NCBI RefSeq assembly: GCF_006717045.1
Contig: NZ_VFPH01000002.1
Coordinates: 1 to 64,000 of the forward strand
Direction of reading: 5' to 3'
DNA length: 64,000 bases
Source of the DNA: Pseudonocardia cypriaca
GTDB taxonomy: Bacteria > Actinomycetota > Actinomycetes > Mycobacteriales > Pseudonocardiaceae
A program made the translations under genes and the position numbers. Position 1 is the stretch's first letter; each line of letters opens with the position of its first letter. The notes under the pieces are model-generated. The model worked only from the letters and a program-made list of their open reading frames with translations. It was not told the origin of the DNA and did no database searches. Below are positions 35,093-43,669 of the stretch, piece by piece.

Positions 35093-35668
35093 ATGCCGAC
35101 CGGAGTGGCCCTGCGCGACGCGCGCGAGCAGCTCTTCGCCGCCGCCGAGCGCGTCCTGCTGCGCGATGGACCGAACGGGCTGACCAGCCGGTCGGTCACC
35201 GCCGAGGCGGGCGTCGCCAAGGGCGTGCTGCACCGGCACTTCCCCGACTTCGACGCGTTCCTCGCCGAACTGGTCCTCGATCGCATCGGCCGCCTCGACG
35301 AGCTCGCGCTCCGCGAGGCCGCCGGCACGGGCAGCGTCACCGACAACCTCACGGCCGCGTTGACCGACGTGTTCGGACCGGTCGCCGTGGCGATCGTCGG
35401 CCTCGTCACCTTCCGCGACGGCCTGCGCGCGCGGCTGCGCCAGGCCGGGCTACCAGGCATCCCCCTGCTCGCACAGGCCGCGGCCCTGATCGCCGCCTAC
35501 CTCGCCGCGGAGCGCGACCTCGGCCGCATCGCGGCCGACGCCGACCCCGACACCATCGCGCTCACCCTGATCGGCAGCGCGCACCTGCTGTTCGCCGGCC
35601 GCGACGATCCGCCGCCGGCCGACGAGATCCGGAGGATCGTCGCCGCGGTCGTCACACCGGCCGGATGA
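35093..35668 (+). CDS. TetR-family regulator
   Basis: 191 residues. The N-terminal helix-turn-helix is REQLFAAAERVLLRDGPNGLTSRSVTAEAGVAKGVLHRHFPDFDAFL. The rest is the helical effector domain. ATG 35093 was chosen over earlier in-frame starts because AGGAG lies 8 bases ahead and because the earlier starts sit in the operator. Probable targets are its own gene and the methyltransferase through 35036-35073, and perhaps the FAD monooxygenase 15 bases downstream. Confidence 0.9.
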   Translation: MPTGVALRDAREQLFAAAERVLLRDGPNGLTSRSVTAEAGVAKGVLHRHFPDFDAFLAELVLDRIGRLDELALREAAGTGSVTDNLTAALTDVFGPVAVAIVGLVTFRDGLRARLRQAGLPGIPLLAQAAALIAAYLAAERDLGRIAADADPDTIALTLIGSAHLLFAGRDDPPPADEIRRIVAAVVTPAG

Positions 35669-35683
35669 CGACATGATGGCCGG

Positions 35684-36724
35684 GTGATCCACGTCGTGGG
35701 AGCCGGCATCGCGGGGTCGGCGGCTGCGCTCGCGCTGCACGCGGTGGGCGCGGACGTCGCGGTCCACGAGGCGCATCCCGACGCGTCGACCGATGCGGGC
35801 GCCTTCCTCACGCTCGCGGAGAACGGGATGCGCGCGCTCCAGGCGATCGGAGTGGACGAGGCGGTCCGGCGGGCCAGTGCGCCGCTGCGCTCCATGCGCG
35901 TCACCGACGGATCAGGCACCGAGCTCGCGAGCCGCCCGCTCGGCGAGCCCGGCGGTCCCGGCTACCGCTACCTCACCCGCGCCCGCCTGTGCGCGGTGCT
36001 GCAGGACGAGGTCCGTCGTCGCGGGATCCCGCTGCACCACGGCGAGCGGCTCGTCGCGACCGCAGGCGAGGACGGCCGGGCCGTCGCCGTCCTCGCCGAC
36101 GGCACCCGCCTCAGCGGCGACCTCCTGATCGGCGCCGACGGGCTCCGGTCGGTCGTGCGCACGCAACTGGACCCCGATGCCGCCCCGCCCCGCTACGTCG
36201 GATCCCAGATCTTCTACGGCACCGCGCCCGGCACTCCCCCCGGCACGTCCACCGACCGCATGCAGTTCGTCCGCAGCACCGCGACCGGCTCCGTCGCCTT
36301 CGGGTTCATCGCCACCGAACACGCGGAGACCTGGTGGTTCGCCCGGGTGAAGGGCCCCGAACTGACCCCGGACCAGCTGGCCGCCGGCACGACCGAGCGC
36401 TGGGTCGCTCTCCTCTCGGACGCGCTGAGCGCGGAACCCGGCCCGCGGGCGATCGTCCGCGCCGCCGATCGCGTGCTGGTCACGAACGCCTACGACCTCG
36501 CCGACGTGCGCATGTGGCACCGGGACCACACGATGATCATCGGCGACGCCGCCCACGCGGCGTCGCCCGCCACCGGCCAGGGCGCGTCCATGGCCCTCGA
36601 GGACGCGGTCGCGTTGGCCGAGGCGATCCGCGACGAGGACCGGATCGACGCCGCTCTCGCCGCATACGAGGAACGACGCCGCGGACCGGTGGAGGCCAAC
36701 ACCGCGGCGAGCGCCCGGATGTGA
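35684..36724 (+). CDS. FAD-dependent monooxygenase (PHBH/UbiH-type)
   Basis: 346 residues. FAD motif G-A-G-I-A-G (residues 6-11), the D-G motif LLIGADGLRSVVR, and the second FAD block IIGDAAHAASPATGQGASMALEDA. This is the flavoprotein aromatic hydroxylase group, which uses NAD(P)H and O2. Related TetR-linked members inactivate antibiotics such as tetracycline or rifampin, but the substrate is not readable here. GTG start 15 bases after the TetR gene, so likely one transcript. Confidence 0.9.
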   Translation: MIHVVGAGIAGSAAALALHAVGADVAVHEAHPDASTDAGAFLTLAENGMRALQAIGVDEAVRRASAPLRSMRVTDGSGTELASRPLGEPGGPGYRYLTRARLCAVLQDEVRRRGIPLHHGERLVATAGEDGRAVAVLADGTRLSGDLLIGADGLRSVVRTQLDPDAAPPRYVGSQIFYGTAPGTPPGTSTDRMQFVRSTATGSVAFGFIATEHAETWWFARVKGPELTPDQLAAGTTERWVALLSDALSAEPGPRAIVRAADRVLVTNAYDLADVRMWHRDHTMIIGDAAHAASPATGQGASMALEDAVALAEAIRDEDRIDAALAAYEERRRGPVEANTAASARM

Positions 36725-36837
36725 GGAGCGCGATCCCCCGTCCGGGTCCGGCGCGTCGCCGAGCTCCTCCGGCCCGGGCCACTACCTTCCGCGTCGCTGG
36801 AGTCACGCAACGTGACGCCGCGACGAAGGGGACGACG

Positions 36838-37020
36838 ATGGCGGGCAAGTTCGAGGTGTACAAGGACCGCGGCGGCAAGTACCGGTTCCGGCTGAAGGCC
36901 TCCAACGGCCAGGTCGTCGCCACCGGCGAGGCCTACGAGACGAGGGCGGCCGCGCTGAAGGGGTGTGAGTCGGTGCAGCGGGCCGCCGAGGGCGCCCCGA
37001 TCGTCGAAACGGAGTCCTGA
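36838..37020 (+). CDS. DUF1508 (YegP-like) small protein
   Basis: 60 residues, one full DUF1508 repeat: K-F-E-V-Y-K-D-R-G-G-K-Y-R-F-R-L-K-A-S-N-G followed by VVATGEAYETRAAALKG. The fold is a small beta-rich dimer, function unknown. Acts in the cytosol. It lies 113 bases after the monooxygenase and is probably its own unit. Confidence 0.92.
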   Translation: MAGKFEVYKDRGGKYRFRLKASNGQVVATGEAYETRAAALKGCESVQRAAEGAPIVETES

Positions 37021-37242
37021 CCGCTACTCCGCAGCGACGGCGCCCACCTCGAGCGGGCCACGGCGATGTCCACGCTGCGGCTACGCCACACGCGCTCGAC
37101 GTACGGCGAGGCCGACGGGCGGGTGCTCGGTCTCCAGCGGCACGGCCGCGATCCTGCCGGATGCCACGAAGGCTCGTCGGCCGAACGTATCAACGCGCTC
37201 CCCACCGGCCTCTCGACAACCAGACCGGGGTGGAGGTGGCTC

Positions 37243-37929
37243 GTGATCGACGGAGGAGTGATCGCCGCGTACCTCGCGGCTGCGGCGGCTCGGGGAGGTC
37301 GGCGGCTGGTGGACCGGGCCATCGACGGGGCGCTCGACCGGCTGACCGACAGCGTGGCGCGCAGGCTCGGCCCGCGCCCCGGGGCGGACCTGGCACGGGA
37401 CCCGTACGACAGCGCCACGCTCGCCGAGGTGTCGCGGGCGATCGACGGGGTGGCCCGTCGCGACGTGGGGTTCGCGCGCGAGCTGACCGCGCTGCGCCAC
37501 CAGCTCGACAGCCTCGGGGGTGTTCACCTGGTCAACCAGGTGCAGGCCCGTAGCAACGTCCAGGCGTTCGGCGGCAACGCAGCAGGCCGGGACTACTACG
37601 AGGGCGACCGCTACGAGAGCACCAACGACTACGACCCCGGCGACGAGCTGGTGTCCGGCCAGGGGCCTGGCCGGGCGCTGGCCTGGGTCGGTCTGCTGGT
37701 CGCGCTCGGCGGCTTCGCCGGCTGGATGTACGTGATCTTCAGCGGGTTCGGTGGGGACCTGAGCAGCCCGCTCGACCTGGAGCTCGTCGACGGCGTACCG
37801 CTCGCCCCCGCGGCGTTCGGCGCGTTCCTGGTGGGCGGGCTGCTGTACGGCCTCGGTGCCACGATGTCCAAGGCGGCCCGCAAGCGCGAGCAGGAGCGGC
37901 TCCGGCGCGCCGAGAGGCGTCGCCGCTGA
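37243..37929 (+). CDS. Two-TM protein with amphipathic N-terminus (hypothetical)
   Basis: 228 residues from the GTG at 37243, which has a GGAGG site; upstream in-frame sequence looks non-coding. Residues 1-45 are an Ala/Arg-rich helical segment (IDGGVIAAYLAAAAARGGRRLVDRAIDGALDRL), then a helical part, a Gly/Asn/Tyr-rich stretch (QAFGGNAAGRDYYEGDRYEST), and two membrane helices near 150-175 (WVGLLVALGGFAGWMYVIF) and 195-215 (FGAFLVGGLLYGLGATM) with a basic tail. No family is recognised. The N-terminal helix recalls that of the NACHT-associated gene, but this is only a look-alike. Confidence 0.7.
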   Translation: MIDGGVIAAYLAAAAARGGRRLVDRAIDGALDRLTDSVARRLGPRPGADLARDPYDSATLAEVSRAIDGVARRDVGFARELTALRHQLDSLGGVHLVNQVQARSNVQAFGGNAAGRDYYEGDRYESTNDYDPGDELVSGQGPGRALAWVGLLVALGGFAGWMYVIFSGFGGDLSSPLDLELVDGVPLAPAAFGAFLVGGLLYGLGATMSKAARKREQERLRRAERRRR

Positions 37930-37933
37930 CCCG

Positions 37934-37970
37934 TACGACGCATGTCGTAACCGCGCGCCGCCATGCGTCG
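37934..37970. promoter_or_regulatory. Overlapping dyads upstream of the alcohol dehydrogenase
   Basis: TACGAC/GTCGTA (37934-37939 and 37944-37949) is a perfect dyad with a 4-base gap. CGACGCATG (37936-37944) and CATGCGTCG (37962-37970) are perfect inverted 9-mers. They overlap and lie 5 bases after the membrane-protein stop, so they may be a terminator, an operator for the dehydrogenase, or both. Confidence 0.5.
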
Positions 37971-37997
37971 ATCGCTCCGGTCGCCCGATCTCTCTAG

Positions 37998-38028
37998 CGT
38001 CGCTGACGAGATCACCCGGTCAGCGACG
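37998..38028 (+). promoter_or_regulatory. 10-bp inverted repeat in the alcohol dehydrogenase leader
   Basis: CGTCGCTGAC (37998-38007) and GTCAGCGACG (38019-38028) are perfect inverted copies around an 11-base loop, ending just before the GGGAG ribosome site of the gene at 38040. It could be a repressor site or a 5' leader hairpin. Confidence 0.55.
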
Positions 38029-38039
38029 ACGGGAGCCCC

Positions 38040-39158
38040 ATGCGCACCAAGGCAGCGATCATCCGCGAGACCGGCAAACCGTGGGAGCTGGTGGAGCTCG
38101 AGCTCGACGAGCCGCGCGCGGGTGAGGTGCGCATCAAGTTCGCGGTGTCCGGGATGTGCCACTCCGACGAGCACCTGCGCACCGGGGACGCGCGGTGCCG
38201 GTTGCCGATCGTGGGCGGGCACGAGGGCGCGGGCGTCGTCGAGGCGGTCGGCCCGGACGTGACGCGGGTGCAGCCCGGCGACCACGTCGTGTGCTCCTTC
38301 ATCCCGGCCTGCGGCACGTGCCGCTACTGCTCATCGGGCCGGCAGAACCTGTGCGACCAGGGCGCGCAGATGGTCACCGGGATGCTCGGGGACGGCACGT
38401 TCCGGTTCCACGACGACCGCGGCGAGGACCTCGGCGGGTTCTGCATGCTCGGCACGTTCTCGCAGCGCGCGGTGGTGTCCCAGGCGTCCTGCGTGAAGAT
38501 CGACGACGACATCCCGTTCGAGGTCGCGGCGCTCACCGGTTGCGGGGTGCCGACCGGTTGGGGCTCGTCGGTCTACGCGGCCGGGGTGCGGCCCGGCGAC
38601 ACGGTCGTGATCTTCGGCATCGGCGGGGTCGGGTCCAACGCCGTGCAGGGCGCGTGCCACGCGGGCGCGAAGCACGTCGTTGCGGTGGATCCGGTCCCGT
38701 TCAAGCGGGAGAAGGCGCTGGAGTTCGGTGCCACCCACGCGTTCGCCGACGCCGAGGAGGCGCACGAGGCCGTCGTCGACCTCACTCGTGGACAGCTGGC
38801 CGACCACGCCATCTGCACCGTCGGCGTGCTCACGTCGGAGGTGGTGTCGCAGGCGGCCGCGATCGTCGGGAAGGGCGGGCAGGTCACGGTCACCTCGGTC
38901 GGCCGCAGCACCGACACGCAGGTGCAGCTCGCCGCCAACGGAACTGTGGTGGGCTACCAGCGGCGGATCCAGGGCCACGTCTTCGGCATGTGCAACCCGC
39001 TGCTCGACATCCCGCGGCTGCTCGACCTCTACCGGGCGGGCCGGCTGAAACTCGACGAGCTGATCACCCGCAGGTACGGCCTCGACGAGATCAACCAGGG
39101 GTACCAGGACCTGGATGACGGCAAGCTCATCCGCGGCATCCTCGTGCACGAGGACTGA
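38040..39158 (+). CDS. Zinc-dependent alcohol dehydrogenase (class III-like, NAD)
   Basis: 372 residues. Catalytic zinc ligands Cys40 and His61 (GGHEGAGVV), structural zinc Cys91, 94, 97 and 105 (CGTCRYCSSGRQNLC), and NAD loop IFGIGGVGSNAVQGA with acidic DPVPFKRE. The two zinc sites and the MTGMLGDGTFRF segment fit the NDMA-dependent or class III-like alcohol dehydrogenases of actinobacteria. It oxidises alcohols or hydroxymethyl thiol adducts. An MHS transporter starts 3 bases after its stop, so it probably works on an imported compound. Inverted repeats upstream suggest specific regulation. Confidence 0.92.
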   Translation: MRTKAAIIRETGKPWELVELELDEPRAGEVRIKFAVSGMCHSDEHLRTGDARCRLPIVGGHEGAGVVEAVGPDVTRVQPGDHVVCSFIPACGTCRYCSSGRQNLCDQGAQMVTGMLGDGTFRFHDDRGEDLGGFCMLGTFSQRAVVSQASCVKIDDDIPFEVAALTGCGVPTGWGSSVYAAGVRPGDTVVIFGIGGVGSNAVQGACHAGAKHVVAVDPVPFKREKALEFGATHAFADAEEAHEAVVDLTRGQLADHAICTVGVLTSEVVSQAAAIVGKGGQVTVTSVGRSTDTQVQLAANGTVVGYQRRIQGHVFGMCNPLLDIPRLLDLYRAGRLKLDELITRRYGLDEINQGYQDLDDGKLIRGILVHED

Positions 39159-39161
39159 CCC

Positions 39162-40478
39162 GTGGCCATCGACAGCGCGGCCGGGTCGCCGCTCCAGGAC
39201 GACGCGCGGATCGCGACGCAGCGGCGCCGCGTCCTGGTCTCGGGCACCATCGGCACCACGATCGAGTACTTCGACTTCCTGCTGTTCGGCCTGGTCGCCC
39301 CGGTTGTGTTCAACCAGCTGTTCTTCCCGCAGGCCGCGCCGCTGGTGGGCACGATCGCGGTGCTCGCGACGTTCGCGGTCGGCTACGTCGCGCGGCCGCT
39401 CGGCGGCCTCGTCTTCGGCCACTTCGGCGACCGGATCGGGCGCAAGCCGATCATGTTCGTCACGCTGGTCCTGATGGGCGGCGCCACCACCGGGATCGGC
39501 CTCCTGCCCACGTTCGCGGCCATCGGTGTGGCGGCACCGATCCTGCTCACGCTCCTGCGGTGCGTGCAGGGATTCGCGCTCGGCGGCGAGACGGTCGGCG
39601 CCACGATCATGGCGACCGAGAGCGCGCCGCAGGGCAAGCGCGGCGGTTACGCGGGCACGATCCAGATCGGCGGTGCGCTCGGCTCGGTGCTGGCGTCGCT
39701 GGCGGCCGCCCTCGTGGCGAGCATGCCGACGGAGGACGCGCTGGCGTGGGGCTGGCGGGTGCCGTTCCTGCTGAGCGCCGTGCTCGTGGTGGTGGGCGTG
39801 TACGTCCGGACGCGCATCGACGAGTCGCCGGTGTTCCGGAACGCGGTCCGGGAGGCACCGCCGAAGGCGCCGCTGCTGGTGGCGCTGCGCGAGGAGCCGA
39901 AGGCCTGCCTCACCGTCTTCCTCTGCGTGATCACCGAGACCAGCATGCTGCAGCTCTTCACCGTCTACGCGCTGGTGTACGGCGGCACGGAGCTCGGGAT
40001 CCCGACCTCGGTGATGCTGAACGGCGTGCTGATCGGCAACGTCGTCGGCATCGCGATGAACCCGCTCTTCGGGCGCCTGTCCGACTTCGTCGGCCGCCGC
40101 ATCCTGATCGCGAGCTCCCTGGTCATCGGCGCGCTCTACACCGCGTTCGCGTTCTTCCCGCTGCTCGCCACCGGCAACAGCGCCCTCATCGTGCTGGCGC
40201 TGGCGATCCCGCCCGCCCTCATCCAGACGATGATCTTCGCGACGGAGGCCAGCTTCTTCGCGGAGCTCTTCCGCGGGGCCGCGCGCCGGTTCTCCGGACT
40301 GGCCGTCAGCCGCCAGGTGGGCGGGGTGATCGGCGGCCTCTTCCCGCTGATCGCGGCTGCCCTGTACGCGGCCGCCGGTTCCGTGTGGGCGGTGGTCGGC
40401 TACTACGCGGCGATCTCCTTGGTCTCGCTCGGCGCGGTGCTCGCGGCCCGCGAGACACACCGGGAAGTGCTCGGCTGA
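39162..40478 (+). CDS. MFS transporter, MHS type
   Basis: 438 residues, about 12 helices. Family marks are GTTIEYFDFLLFGLVAPVVFNQLFFPQ, motif A RPLGGLVFGHFGDRIGRKP, and GFALGGETVGATIMATESAPQGKR. MHS proteins move organic acids, betaines or similar with protons. GTG start 3 bases after the alcohol dehydrogenase stop shows one transcript. It is related to, but clearly distinct from, the transporter at 4220. Substrate unknown. Confidence 0.92.
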   Translation: MAIDSAAGSPLQDDARIATQRRRVLVSGTIGTTIEYFDFLLFGLVAPVVFNQLFFPQAAPLVGTIAVLATFAVGYVARPLGGLVFGHFGDRIGRKPIMFVTLVLMGGATTGIGLLPTFAAIGVAAPILLTLLRCVQGFALGGETVGATIMATESAPQGKRGGYAGTIQIGGALGSVLASLAAALVASMPTEDALAWGWRVPFLLSAVLVVVGVYVRTRIDESPVFRNAVREAPPKAPLLVALREEPKACLTVFLCVITETSMLQLFTVYALVYGGTELGIPTSVMLNGVLIGNVVGIAMNPLFGRLSDFVGRRILIASSLVIGALYTAFAFFPLLATGNSALIVLALAIPPALIQTMIFATEASFFAELFRGAARRFSGLAVSRQVGGVIGGLFPLIAAALYAAAGSVWAVVGYYAAISLVSLGAVLAARETHREVLG

Positions 40479-40504
40479 CGAGGGCACAGGGCACGCTGTC
40501 CGGT

Positions 40505-40939
40505 GTGGATACGACGAACGAGCACACGGAGTCGAACCGCGAGACCATCCGCCGCGCCTTCGAGGCCTGGCAGGAGGGCTCCAGCCCGATCACCGACGTC
40601 TTCGCTCCCGAGATGGTCTGGCGGATCGAGGGCCACTCGGTCGCCTCGAAGGAGTACGGCTCCAGGCAAGAGTTCGTCGACGAGGTGCTGACACCGTTCG
40701 GCGCCCGATTCAGCGCAGGCGAGCGGTTCCGCCCGATCACGATCAGGTCGATCCACGCCGACGGCGACACCGTCGTGGTGCTCTGGGACGGCCACGGCAT
40801 CGCCAACGACGGCAGGCCGTACGACAACAGCTACGCCTGGGTCATGAAGCTGCGCGACGGGAAGGTGGTCGACGGCACCGCCTTCTACGACAGCATCTCG
40901 TTCAACGACCTCTGGTCCCGGGTCGCGCCGGCGTCGTAG
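40505..40939 (+). CDS. SnoaL/NTF2-like protein
   Basis: 144 residues from a GTG at 40505. Pattern NRETIRRAFEAWQEGSSPITDVFAPEMVWRIEG, then FRPITIRSIHADGDTVVVLWDGHGIANDG and YDNSYAWVMKLRDGKVVDGTAFYDS, which is the cone-shaped alpha+beta barrel of ketosteroid isomerase-like proteins. These bind small hydrophobic ligands or catalyse isomerisation. It starts 26 bases after the transporter stop. Its 3' end overlaps the opposing LLM gene by 38 bases. Confidence 0.82.
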   Translation: MDTTNEHTESNRETIRRAFEAWQEGSSPITDVFAPEMVWRIEGHSVASKEYGSRQEFVDEVLTPFGARFSAGERFRPITIRSIHADGDTVVVLWDGHGIANDGRPYDNSYAWVMKLRDGKVVDGTAFYDSISFNDLWSRVAPAS

Positions 40940-41963
40940 CGGCGCCGCGAACGTCCGGCACGACCTCGTCCCGGAACAGCCCCAGCGATCGCAGCACCGC
41001 GTCGATGTCGAGTGATCCCCAGGCGAAGGCGCCTGCGAAGTAGTTCAGCTCGCCGACGCCCACCGCCTCGGCGACCTGCGCGGCGACGCTCTTCGGCGAC
41101 CCGATGAACACCTTGCCGTCCTCGACCAGCTCGTCGAGGGCCGGCGGCGTGGTGAAGCGGTCGCTGCCGTGCTCGCGCCACAGGTGGGCGAAGCTCGCGA
41201 AGTGGTCGGCGAACGCCGGGCGTGCCAGTTCGAGCGCTTCGCGGTCGGTGGGCGCCACGAACACGTGCCGCATCACCCCGAAGCGGGGCGGCCGGCCGGG
41301 CAGGCTGCAGCGGGCCTCGCCGCGCGCCTCGGACGCCTCGAACCGCGCGAAGAACGTCCGACTCTGCTCGCGTACGACGTCGAGCGGCGGGGACGTGAAG
41401 CCGAACCCGAACAGCACGTTGTAGCCCTCGTCACCCAGCCGCGGGATCGAGGCCGGGTTCGACGTCGGGTACCAGAGCGGCGGGTGCGGCCGCTGACGCA
41501 CCGGGACGGACAGCTCCACCTGGCCGAACCGACCCGTCTCGAGGGCCTCGAGGACGGCGGGGAAGGACTCCTGGAACCGGCCGGCCGCGTCGGCGGGATC
41601 CAGCCCGTACATCGCGATCTCGTGGGGCGACGAGCCCCTCCCCACCCCGACATCGAGCCGGCCGTGGCTGAGCTGGTCGAGCATCGCGATCTCCTCGGCC
41701 AGCCGAAGCGGCTCGTACAGCGGCACGACGAACGTGGTCGGCGCCAGCCGGATGTGCTGGGTGACCCGAGCGGCCGCCGCGATGAACACCGCGGGCGAGG
41801 GCGCCAGTCCCAACGGGGTGCCGTGGTGTTCGGCCAGGTGATACGTGGCGAAGCCACCCTGGTCCGCCTCGGCGAGCACGCGCAGCCGGGCGTCGTACAC
41901 GTCGGCCACCGAAACGCCCGGCGCCGCGTCCACCCAGTCGAAGAGCCCGAACTCGAGGTCCAT
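40902..41963 (-). CDS. LLM-class flavin-dependent monooxygenase
   Basis: 353 residues of bacterial luciferase type: ATYHLAEHHGTPLGLAPSP (the conserved E-H-H), LAEEIAMLDQLSHGRLDVGVGRGSSPHE, and the C-terminal GSPKSVAAQV. The group uses reduced flavin to oxidise small organics, often from pollutants or natural products; partner reductase not seen nearby. ATG 41963 is chosen at the family start MDLEFGLF. It diverges from the SGNH hydrolase over 51 bases. Confidence 0.92.
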   Translation of the reverse strand: MDLEFGLFDWVDAAPGVSVADVYDARLRVLAEADQGGFATYHLAEHHGTPLGLAPSPAVFIAAAARVTQHIRLAPTTFVVPLYEPLRLAEEIAMLDQLSHGRLDVGVGRGSSPHEIAMYGLDPADAAGRFQESFPAVLEALETGRFGQVELSVPVRQRPHPPLWYPTSNPASIPRLGDEGYNVLFGFGFTSPPLDVVREQSRTFFARFEASEARGEARCSLPGRPPRFGVMRHVFVAPTDREALELARPAFADHFASFAHLWREHGSDRFTTPPALDELVEDGKVFIGSPKSVAAQVAEAVGVGELNYFAGAFAWGSLDIDAVLRSLGLFRDEVVPDVRGAATTPARPGTRGR

Positions 41964-42014
41964 CCGTGCATCGTGGTCAACTGGTGGGAGCGTTGTCATC
42001 CGAGGAGAGGTGCA

Positions 42015-42794
42015 GTGCGGTACGCGGCGATCGGCGACAGTTTCACGGAGGGCGTCGGTGACGAGCTCCCGGACGGGGCGGTCCGGGGGTGGGCCGACCG
42101 CGTGGCGGCGGGTCTCGCGGCCACCCGCGACGGCGACGTGCAGTACGCCAACCTCGCCGTTCGCGGGCGCCTGCTGGCCCCTATCGTGACCGACCAGCTC
42201 GAGGCGGCGCTGTCCCTCGACCCGGCCCCCACGCTGATCACGCTCAACGGCGGCGGCAACGACATGCTGCGCCCGGGCGTCGACCTGTCCAAACTGGTCG
42301 CGCTGACCGAACGGGCGGTCCGGCGCTGCGCCGACGCAGGCGTGCGGCTCGTGCTGATCAGCGGCGCCGACCCGTCGGACCGGCTCCCCTTCGGGCGCAC
42401 CGTCCACCGCCGGGCTGCCCAGCTGACCGCGGGGGTGGCGGCGCTGGCCGCCAGGCACGGGCTGGAGTTCGTCGACGTCTTCCACGACACCGAGATCCGC
42501 CGCCCCGAGTACTGGTCGGCGGACCGGCTGCACCTGAACGGCACGGGCCACCAGCGGGTGGCCGAGCTCGTGCTCGCGACCTTGGGCGAGGGCCCGGTGG
42601 CCCAGGCGGCGGGCGCCGGTTCACCCGCTGCGCGCCACCTGCTCGCAGAAGCACGGATCCTCGCAGAAGCGCGGTACTACCGGGAGCACGTGCTGCCGTG
42701 GATGACCCGTCGGCTGCGTCGCCGCTCGTCGGGCGACGACCGGACGGCGAAGCACCCGGCATGGATCCCGGTCCCGGCCGCCACCTCCAGATGA
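42015..42794 (+). CDS. SGNH/GDSL hydrolase
   Basis: 259 residues. Block I is A-I-G-D-S-F-T-E-G with Ser9 nucleophile, block III is L-N-G-G-G-N-D, and block V is D-R-L-H-L-N-G-T-G-H with the Asp/His pair. The fold cleaves esters of lipids, sugars or peptidoglycan. No signal peptide is seen and the C-terminus is Arg-rich. GTG 42015 has a GGAGAGG site; earlier in-frame starts would reach into the divergent LLM gene. Confidence 0.9.
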   Translation: MRYAAIGDSFTEGVGDELPDGAVRGWADRVAAGLAATRDGDVQYANLAVRGRLLAPIVTDQLEAALSLDPAPTLITLNGGGNDMLRPGVDLSKLVALTERAVRRCADAGVRLVLISGADPSDRLPFGRTVHRRAAQLTAGVAALAARHGLEFVDVFHDTEIRRPEYWSADRLHLNGTGHQRVAELVLATLGEGPVAQAAGAGSPAARHLLAEARILAEARYYREHVLPWMTRRLRRRSSGDDRTAKHPAWIPVPAATSR

Positions 42795-42917
42795 ATCGCC
42801 GCCGGTGACCGACGCTTGACCTGCGGTAATCCACTCGTTCGGTTGCTGGCCCCCGCTTTCGCCCGAGCGTAGGTTCGCACGCCCTCCGACGACCACCGCA
42901 GATCCGGGAGGCCCGCC

Positions 42918-43292
42918 ATGACGGGTACGCAACCTTTGGAGCACGTGTCGTTCGAGAAGCCGGACGAGGTCCGCGAGGGCACGAACTGGCGGATGGAACT
43001 GGTGAACCTCGCCGGTGGCGCGCAGGTCGGCCGGATCGCCCTCCAGCCCGGCTGGAAGTGGTCGAACGACGTGAAACCGGTGGCCGGCACCGACCTGTGC
43101 ATGGCCCCGCACCAGCAGTACATGGTGAGCGGGCACATCCACGTCGAGATGTCGGACGGCACCGAGCTGGATGCCGGGCCGGGCGAGGTCACCTCGCTGC
43201 CCCCTGGGCACGACGCCTGGGTCGTGGGTGACGAAGCGGTCGTCGCGATCGACTGGCAGGGCGCTTCGGTCTGGGCCGCGGAGAAGGGGTGA
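42918..43292 (+). CDS. Cupin-domain protein
   Basis: 124 residues, a small cupin: LQPGWKWSNDVKPVAGTDLCMAPHQQYMVSGHIHVEMSDG and LDAGPGEVTSLPPGHDAW. Two His (in APHQQY and SGHIHV) and later PPGHD could bind metal. These single-domain cupins often act as sensors or small isomerases/dioxygenases. It starts an apparent run of cupin, dimeric-barrel protein, SDR and MarR. The promoter must lie in the 123 bases before it. Confidence 0.85.
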   Translation: MTGTQPLEHVSFEKPDEVREGTNWRMELVNLAGGAQVGRIALQPGWKWSNDVKPVAGTDLCMAPHQQYMVSGHIHVEMSDGTELDAGPGEVTSLPPGHDAWVVGDEAVVAIDWQGASVWAAEKG

Positions 43293-43296
43293 CGTC

Positions 43297-43611
43297 ATGG
43301 CCGGCTTCATCCAGATCATCGAGTTCCAGACGTCCCGGTTCGACGAGATGCAACAGCTGTTCGAGGAGATGCGCGGCCGGCTCGGCGACAGCGGTTCCGC
43401 CCCGATGAGGGGCACCACCACCGCCGACCGGGACCGGCCCGGCCACTACCTGAACATCGTCGAGTTCGACTCGTACGACGTCGCGATGGAGAACTCGAAC
43501 CGGCCGGAGGTCGGTGAGTACTCGGCACGTCTCGCGAAGCTCTGCGACGCGCCGCCGAAGTTCTACAACCTCGACGTGCGCGATGAGTGGCAGCCGACAC
43601 CCGGCGGCTGA
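43297..43611 (+). CDS. Small dimeric alpha/beta-barrel-like protein (hypothetical)
   Basis: 104 residues: GFIQIIEFQTSRFDEMQQLFEEMRGRLGD, then a polar loop and HYLNIVEFDSYDVAMENSN. The alternation of strand and helix resembles the ABM/EthD-like ferredoxin fold that binds small molecules, but no catalytic motif is clear. It starts 4 bases after the cupin stop, so the two are co-expressed. Confidence 0.7.
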   Translation: MAGFIQIIEFQTSRFDEMQQLFEEMRGRLGDSGSAPMRGTTTADRDRPGHYLNIVEFDSYDVAMENSNRPEVGEYSARLAKLCDAPPKFYNLDVRDEWQPTPGG

Positions 43612-43620
43612 GCGACGGCG

Positions 43621-43669
43621 GTGAGCGCACGCGGGTAACGCCCGACCGGGGTTCGCTGAGTGCGCTCAC
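43621..43669. promoter_or_regulatory. 10-bp inverted repeat before the SDR gene
   Basis: GTGAGCGCAC (43621-43630) and GTGCGCTCAC (43660-43669) are perfect inverted copies with a 29-base gap. The right arm touches the ATG of the SDR gene. It could be the binding site of the MarR protein at 44463 or a leader hairpin. Confidence 0.5.
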
